Part shown: positions 59,301 through 64,000 of the stretch, piece by piece
How positions within the stretch are numbered: position 1 is the first letter of the stretch
Layout of the letters: every line of letters starts with the position of its first letter
Source of the DNA: Comamonas thiooxydans
Lineage (GTDB): Bacteria; Pseudomonadota; Gammaproteobacteria; Burkholderiales; Burkholderiaceae_C
NCBI RefSeq assembly: GCF_000964545.1
Contig: NZ_BBVD01000002.1
Span: 62,001-126,000 of the forward strand
Reading direction: 5' to 3'
DNA: 64,000 bases
Notes under the pieces: generated by a model
The model's input: only the letters and a program-made list of their open reading frames with translations
Database searches by the model: none
Told to the model about the DNA's origin: nothing
Program-made: the position numbers and the translations under genes

Positions 59301-60752
59301 TCAAGCCTTGATCTCGACCAAGGACTCGATTTCACGGTGATGGTTGCTGATCCACTGGGGCAGCAGCGAGCCCGCCAGCATGCCGGCAACCGCAGCCAAA
59401 AGACCAGCCAGCTGCTGTGGAAAAGCCTGGTTGAGCGCGGGCGTGACCATGAAGACCAGCCACACACCTATGCCCAGCGCCACGGCACTGATGGCGCCCT
59501 GGGTGGTGGCTCGCTTCCAGTACAGGCCGAACACCAGCGGCACGAAGGCCCCCACCAGCGGCACCTGATAGGCGCTGGCGACCAGCTCATAGATGGGCGT
59601 GCCCTCCATGGCTATCGAATAGGCCAGCACACAGGCCGCAAACACCAGCACGCTGATGCGCATGGTCCTGAGGTTTTCCTTGTCCGTGGTGTAGGGGCGG
59701 AACTGGCGCCAGATGTTCTCGGTAAAGGTCACGCTGGGAGCCAGCAAGGTGGCCGACGCACAGGACTTGATGGCCGAGAGCAGCGCGCCGAAGAACAGCA
59801 CCTGCATGGCAAACGGCATCTTGTCCATCACCAGGGTGGGCAGCACCTTCTGCGGATCATCGGCCAGCAGGGCCGTGGCTTCGGCGGGCATGATGATGAG
59901 CGCACTGGCCACCAGGAACATAGGTACGAAGGCAAAGATCACATAGCAGGCACCGCCGATAATGGTGCCGCGCACGGCCGACTTCTCGGTGTCTGCCGAC
60001 ATCACGCGCTGGAAGATGTCCTGCTGCGGAATCGAGCCCAGCATCATGGTCACGGCAGCGCCGATGAAGAAAACGATTTCATGCAGCGAGGGCTCGGGCA
60101 GAAACTTGAAGAGATCGCGGCTGGTGGCCAGATCGACCACCTTGCCCGCGCCGCCCGCCATGTCACCGGCAAAGAAGGCCAGTATCAGCAGGCCGGCGAC
60201 CAGGATGATCATCTGCACGAAATCCGTCACGGCCACCGACCACATGCCACCGAACAGGGTGTAGACCAGCACCGAGAGCACGCCTATCGTCATGCCCATG
60301 GGAATGCTGACGACACCGCCCGAGAGCAGGTTGAACACCAGGCCCAGCGCCGTGACCTGGGCCGAGACCCAGCCCAGATAGCTGAGCATGATGATCAGCG
60401 AGCAGACCACCTCGATAGCTCGGCCATAGCGCGAGCGGTAGTAGTCGCTGATGGTCAGCAGATTCATGCGGTAGAGCTTGGCCGCAAAAAAGACGCCCAC
60501 CAGGATCAGGCACATGCCCGCGCCAAACGGATCTTCCACCAGCGCATGCAGACCGCCTTCGATGAACTTGGCTGGCACGCCCAGCACCAGCTCGGACCCG
60601 AACCAGGTCGCGAATGTGGTGGTGATGATCATGTAGAGCGGCAGATGACGGCCGGCAATGGCGAAGTCCGCCGTGTTCTTCACGCGTCTGGCGGCCCACA
60701 GGCCGATGCCGATGGTCACTAACAGGTAGACGATCACCAATGAGAGCAGCAC
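59301..60752 (-). CDS. Sodium:solute symporter family protein
   Basis: A 483-residue membrane protein with about 13 hydrophobic segments. The SSS family motif region GGMWSVAVTDFVQMIILVAGLLIL lies near residue 170, with FATWFGSELVLGVPAKFIEGG near the N-terminus. It imports an unidentified organic solute with sodium. It lies 35 bases after ubiB on the same strand, so it may be read through from the ubiquinone genes. Confidence 0.92.
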   Translation of the reverse strand: MLLSLVIVYLLVTIGIGLWAARRVKNTADFAIAGRHLPLYMIITTTFATWFGSELVLGVPAKFIEGGLHALVEDPFGAGMCLILVGVFFAAKLYRMNLLTISDYYRSRYGRAIEVVCSLIIMLSYLGWVSAQVTALGLVFNLLSGGVVSIPMGMTIGVLSVLVYTLFGGMWSVAVTDFVQMIILVAGLLILAFFAGDMAGGAGKVVDLATSRDLFKFLPEPSLHEIVFFIGAAVTMMLGSIPQQDIFQRVMSADTEKSAVRGTIIGGACYVIFAFVPMFLVASALIIMPAEATALLADDPQKVLPTLVMDKMPFAMQVLFFGALLSAIKSCASATLLAPSVTFTENIWRQFRPYTTDKENLRTMRISVLVFAACVLAYSIAMEGTPIYELVASAYQVPLVGAFVPLVFGLYWKRATTQGAISAVALGIGVWLVFMVTPALNQAFPQQLAGLLAAVAGMLAGSLLPQWISNHHREIESLVEIKA

Positions 60753-60787
60753 GCTGGCACTCCTCGAACTCTAAAGAAAGGGAAAGC

Positions 60788-62356
60788 TCAGAAGCGGATG
60801 CGCAGCAGAACCTGCAGCACCACCAGACCGATGACGAAACCGATGCCGCCGCAAAGGATGGCCTGCAGCAAACGGTTTGTCGTTTTCTGCTGCTGCAGCA
60901 GCTCCTTGAGCAAGGTCTCGCTGTCATTGCCAGCGCCATGCCTGGACAGATACTGGTGCAGCACACGCGGAATGTCGGGCAGGATCTTGGCGTAACGCGG
61001 CGCCTGCGCCTGCAGCTCATGCCATAGGCGCTGCGGCCCCATCTGGTCCAGCATCCATTTCTCGAGGAATGGCTTGGCCGTGCTCCAGAGGTCGAGGTTG
61101 GGGTCGAGCTGACGGCCCAGGCCTTCGATATTGAGCAGCGTCTTTTGCAGCAGCACCAGCTGGGGCTGGATCTCGACCTGGAAACGGCGCGAGGTCTGGA
61201 ACAGGCGCATCAGCACCATGCCCAGCGAGATTTCAGCCAGAGGCCGGTCGAAATAAGGCTCGCAGACGGCGCGGATGGCCGCCTCCAGCTCCTCGACGCG
61301 CGTCGTGGCCGGCACCCAGCCGCTTTCCACATGCAAGGCGGCAACACGCTTGTAGTCGCGGCGGAAAAAGGCCAGGAAGTTTTGCGCCAGATATTCCTTG
61401 TCGAACTCGGTCAGCGTACCGACGATGCCGAAGTCCAGCGAGATATAGCGCCCGAAGGTATCGGGCTCCAGGCTGACCATGATGTTGCCCGGGTGCATGT
61501 CGGCATGAAAGAAGCCGTCGCGGAACACCTGGGTAAAGAAGATGGTCACGCCATCGCGCGCCAGCTTGGGAATGTCCACGCCGGCTTCGCGCAGGCGCTC
61601 GACCTGGCTGATGGGCACGCCCTTCATGCGCTCCATCACCATCACGTCGGTGTGGCAGTAATCCCAGTGGATCTCGGGGATCAGCACCAGATCCAGCCCT
61701 TCCATATTGCGGCGCAGTTGCGCGGCATTGGAGGCTTCGCGGATCAGGTCCAGTTCGTCATGCAGATAGTTGTCGAACTCGGCAACCACTTCCTTGGGCT
61801 TGAGGCGCTTGCCATCATGGGAGAGCTTTTCCAGCCAGCTCGCCATCATGTGCATCAGCGCCAGATCCTTGTCGATCACGGACTTCATGCCCGGACGCAG
61901 CACCTTGACGGCAACGTCGTGCTCGACGCCGGACTTGTCGCGAACCCTGGCAAAGTGCACCTGGGCGATGGACGCGCTGGCCACGGGCTCACGCTCGAAG
62001 CTGATGAAGATCTGCTCCAGCGGCTTGCGAAAGGAACGCTCGATGGTGTCCACCGCGATCTGGGAATCGAACGGCGGCACGCGATCCTGCAGCTTGGCCA
62101 GTTCCTCGGCCACATCGGGCGGCATCAGGTCGCTGCGTGTAGACAACACCTGACCGAACTTCACGAAGATGGGTCCCAGCTCTTCCAGCGCTTCGCGCAG
62201 GCGCACGCCACGTGGCTTGTCCAGCTTGCGGCCAAAGGTCAGCACGCCGCGCAGGCTGCGCAGGCGCGGATGCGGAATCCCGGAGAGCACCAGCTCATCG
62301 AGTCCATAACGAAACACCACCCAGAGGATGGCCCAGCCCCGCAGAAAGCGGCTCAT
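60788..62356 (-). CDS. ubiB: Ubiquinone biosynthesis regulatory kinase UbiB
   Basis: A 522-residue ABC1/ADCK-type kinase-like protein. The KxGQ motif is in FVKFGQVLSTRSDLMPPDVAEELAKLQD, the Ala-rich loop is ASASIAQVH, and the metal site is in SLDFGIVGTL. Two C-terminal membrane helices (near 490-520) are typical. UbiB supports ubiquinone synthesis by an ATPase activity on lipid intermediates. The ATG at 62356 overlaps the ubiJ stop (ATGA), so translation is coupled. Confidence 0.95.
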   Translation of the reverse strand: MSRFLRGWAILWVVFRYGLDELVLSGIPHPRLRSLRGVLTFGRKLDKPRGVRLREALEELGPIFVKFGQVLSTRSDLMPPDVAEELAKLQDRVPPFDSQIAVDTIERSFRKPLEQIFISFEREPVASASIAQVHFARVRDKSGVEHDVAVKVLRPGMKSVIDKDLALMHMMASWLEKLSHDGKRLKPKEVVAEFDNYLHDELDLIREASNAAQLRRNMEGLDLVLIPEIHWDYCHTDVMVMERMKGVPISQVERLREAGVDIPKLARDGVTIFFTQVFRDGFFHADMHPGNIMVSLEPDTFGRYISLDFGIVGTLTEFDKEYLAQNFLAFFRRDYKRVAALHVESGWVPATTRVEELEAAIRAVCEPYFDRPLAEISLGMVLMRLFQTSRRFQVEIQPQLVLLQKTLLNIEGLGRQLDPNLDLWSTAKPFLEKWMLDQMGPQRLWHELQAQAPRYAKILPDIPRVLHQYLSRHGAGNDSETLLKELLQQQKTTNRLLQAILCGGIGFVIGLVVLQVLLRIRF

Positions 62357-62964
62357 GGCTGTGTGTAATCGGCCCCGGGCATGGCTGCCACGGGTGCCGT
62401 GCCGGCAGGATTGGCGACATCGGCAGCAGAGGCAGACTTGCTGCCCATGCGTGCGCCGACGAACTGACGCAGCCCCTGTGCGGCCGTGCGTGCCACCTTG
62501 CCAATGGTATGGGCCGGCACATCGCCAATCAGGCGAGCCAGATCTTCCTCCACATCCCACTTGACGTTATCCACCAGCCAATTAATCTCGGCGGCAAACT
62601 GCACATCGCCTTCGATGCGAATGCTGGGCTTGTCGCCACGCAAGGCCGTCTGGACCAGCGACAGAGGAGAGGTCTCGGTGACTTCCAGCATCAGATCGGG
62701 TGCAGCCTCCGCAGGAGCCACGTCGAACAGGCCAGCAGGAGTGACCAGCAAGGCGACCGAATACTGGCGCCATTGCACGCGAGCAATACGCCCCTTCTGG
62801 CGCACGAGGCGGTCCATGGCCTCTTTTTCCTGCATCAGCACGTGATTGAGGAAAAGCACCAGACGCTGGTGCATTTCACTCACCAGCCATTCGGGAGCTT
62901 GGGGACCGGCCATCACGCGTTCGACGAGACCGCCCAGAAAAGAAAAAGGGGACTGTGTTGCCAT
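62353..62964 (-). CDS. ubiJ: Ubiquinone biosynthesis accessory factor UbiJ
   Basis: A 203-residue SCP2-like protein. Residues about 20-150 contain the lipid-binding region (LVLFLNHVLMQEKEAMDRLVR, SIRIEGDVQFAAEINWL and VEEDLARLIGD) of UbiJ, which helps assemble the Ubi complex. The C-terminus is Ala-rich. The start codon lies within a hairpin followed by a T run (see findings). UbiE was not found nearby; ubiB is downstream and overlapping. Confidence 0.88.
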   Translation of the reverse strand: MATQSPFSFLGGLVERVMAGPQAPEWLVSEMHQRLVLFLNHVLMQEKEAMDRLVRQKGRIARVQWRQYSVALLVTPAGLFDVAPAEAAPDLMLEVTETSPLSLVQTALRGDKPSIRIEGDVQFAAEINWLVDNVKWDVEEDLARLIGDVPAHTIGKVARTAAQGLRQFVGARMGSKSASAADVANPAGTAPVAAMPGADYTQP

Positions 62965-62971
62965 AGTCCCC
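62937..62971 (-). promoter_or_regulatory. Terminator-like hairpin over the ubiJ start
   Basis: On the minus strand GGGGACT, the 10-base loop ATGGCAACAC containing the start codon, and AGTCCCC form a perfect 7-bp stem, followed by TTTTTCTTTT. The likely ribosome site (GGGGA) lies in the left arm. This looks like an intrinsic terminator or translation switch. Confidence 0.6.
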
Positions 62972-62990
62972 GATTATTCATGAAATTGAT

Positions 62991-63053
62991 TCCCCCCTGT
63001 GGCGCTTTGCGCCTTCCCCCCAAGGGGGACGGCACCATCGCTGCGGGGCGGCG
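62991..63053 (+). repeat. Comamonad intergenic repeat (copy C)
   Basis: TCCCCCCTGTGGCGCTTTGCGCC, then TTCCCCCCAAGGGGGACGGC and ACCATCGCTGCGGGGCGGC. It matches copy B with few differences but in the opposite orientation, and lies between the Tim44 gene and ubiJ. Confidence 0.75.
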
Positions 63054-63054
63054 C

Positions 63055-64000
63055 TTATTGCAGCGCCTGCACGCCTGCCACCAGCCAGCCGCTGGTGCCA
63101 CTCTTGGGCTTGGTCATGTTCCAGACTTCACGGAAGGGACTGGGGCCTGCCGATGCCTCTTCGCGGATCATGCCGGAGAACTCGACGCTGGCCATATAGC
63201 CATTGCCCAGATCTTCGATGCCCAGCAGTTGCGCATCGATCATCAGCACGTCGGTGTGGTTGGGTTCACCGGCACGCTGGCTCTCGCGCTCGGACAGCTG
63301 GCTGCGGATTTCCGCGAGCATCTCGTCGGTCATCATGGAGCGCAGAGTGGTGATGTCGGACCTGTCCCAGGCCGACTGCAGCGTCACGAAGTTGCGCTTG
63401 GCTGCCGTGAGAAAACCTTCGGCATCGAAGTCTGCAGGCACGCCCCAGTTCTGCGAACCCGACAGGGCAGAGCCGATCATGGAGCCGCCAGCTGCAGCTG
63501 CGGCTTCGGGAATATGGTTCTGCTCCCAAGGACGAGCCGACGCGTCATTGCCCACTTTTTCGGGGTTGTACTGGCGTGCCTGAGGTGCATTCACATCACC
63601 GCCCAGATTGCCTGCGCCCTGAAAGGCGAATGGACTGCTGGTGCTCTGCACGGCAGGCGCTGCCTTGCGACGGCGCATGATCATGCCGACCACCACCATG
63701 ATCACCATGGCCAGCAGACCGAACATCAGCATATTGGCAAAGGCTTCGCCCATGCCCAGGGAGTTGGCCAGCCAGGCCAGGCCCAGGCCTGCGGCCAGGC
63801 CGCCCAGCATGGCGCCCCATGGCTTCTTGGGTGCAGCGGCCGGAGCCGCTGCAGGCGGAGCAGCACGGTTTTGCTGCGCCGCGCTCTGCTGCGGAGCCTG
63901 CTGGGTATTCTGAGCGGGAGCACGAGACGCTTCGCGTTGAGTGACGTTGCCCGACTGCTTGCCGAACGATGAGCCACCGCCCATGCGTTTTGCATCGGCC
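63055..64000 (-). CDS. Tim44-domain protein (partial at 5' end)
   Basis: The frame stays open through the right edge: the residues just upstream of the apparent Met (ADAKR-MGGGSSFG) look like the end of a signal peptide typical of this family, so the true start is outside the window. Visible features are an Ala/Pro/Gln-rich segment, two membrane stretches (GGLAAGLGLAWLAN and LMFGLLAMVIMVVVGMI), and a C-terminal Tim44-like domain of about 130 residues (AAKRNFVTLQSAWDRSDITTL, MTDEMLAEI). The bacterial function is unknown; ubiJ-ubiB lie downstream. Confidence 0.9.
   Translation of the reverse strand, partial: ADAKRMGGGSSFGKQSGNVTQREASRAPAQNTQQAPQQSAAQQNRAAPPAAAPAAAPKKPWGAMLGGLAAGLGLAWLANSLGMGEAFANMLMFGLLAMVIMVVVGMIMRRRKAAPAVQSTSSPFAFQGAGNLGGDVNAPQARQYNPEKVGNDASARPWEQNHIPEAAAAAGGSMIGSALSGSQNWGVPADFDAEGFLTAAKRNFVTLQSAWDRSDITTLRSMMTDEMLAEIRSQLSERESQRAGEPNHTDVLMIDAQLLGIEDLGNGYMASVEFSGMIREEASAGPSPFREVWNMTKPKSGTSGWLVAGVQALQ

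Noticed and set aside
1..64000. CRISPR array, prophage or insertion sequence
   Set aside because: No regularly spaced repeats, no phage structural or integrase genes and no transposase-like frames were seen in reading the window.

Overview
The window looks like a chromosome segment of a betaproteobacterium of the family Comamonadaceae, most probably Comamonas (C. testosteroni-like). This is inferred from high-GC coding sequence, the order lolB-ispE-tRNA-Gln-prs-rplY-pth, a Bug-type periplasmic receptor, FmdB-DUF502-aspS and ubiJ-ubiB arrangements, and intergenic palindromes typical of comamonads. No rRNA operon, IS element, prophage or CRISPR array was seen. Most of the segment is ordinary core genome carrying several regulatory and sensory modules.

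Layout. 1-6.7 kb: a GspE/PulE-like fragment, a FlxA-like protein, a spermidine-synthase-like protein, a deoxyinosine glycosylase and TatD (all minus), then a soluble double-PAS chemoreceptor (plus) converging on lolC-lolD (minus). 6.7-12.5 kb: a MarR regulator divergent from a Bug receptor and a sulfatase, then an RpfE-like protein and recJ. 12.5-19.7 kb: three membrane chemoreceptors, two of which share a nearly identical signalling half, interrupted by a PHP phosphatase, a YciO/Sua5 protein and a small membrane protein. 19.9-26.9 kb: an M50 protease, trpS with an added C-terminal domain, and a response regulator / LysM-FecR protein / CHASE2 histidine kinase trio. 26.9-31.9 kb: tRNA-Arg, a CAU tRNA, hrcA, nadK, recN, rapZ. 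31.9-35.9 kb: a creB-creC-creD cluster with a perfect cre tag in front of creD and a small overlapping gene after it.

36-40.1 kb: a dynamin-like GTPase followed 4 bp later by mutY, then mutM. 40.2-46.1 kb: a TPR protein, lolB, ispE, tRNA-Gln, prs, rplY, pth. 46.2-52 kb: a 2[4Fe-4S] ferredoxin divergent from a five-gene dipeptide/oligopeptide-type ABC transporter. 52-64 kb (minus strand): LysE and EamA transporters, folE, an EEP-family phosphodiesterase, nudB, aspS, a DUF502 protein, an FmdB protein, a sodium:solute symporter, ubiB, ubiJ and a Tim44-domain protein cut by the window end.

Functional themes are chemotaxis (four receptors), envelope lipoprotein sorting (LolCD, LolB), DNA repair (deoxyinosine glycosylase, RecJ, RecN, MutY, MutM), folate synthesis (FolE, NudB), ubiquinone synthesis (UbiJ, UbiB) and carbon/envelope signalling (CreBC/CreD, RapZ). 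The items most worth following up are the cre tag, the hairpin plus T-run over the ubiJ start, the TrpRS fusion, the likely non-discriminating AspRS, the structured rplY leader, the CHASE2/FecR module and the duplicated chemoreceptor signalling domain.
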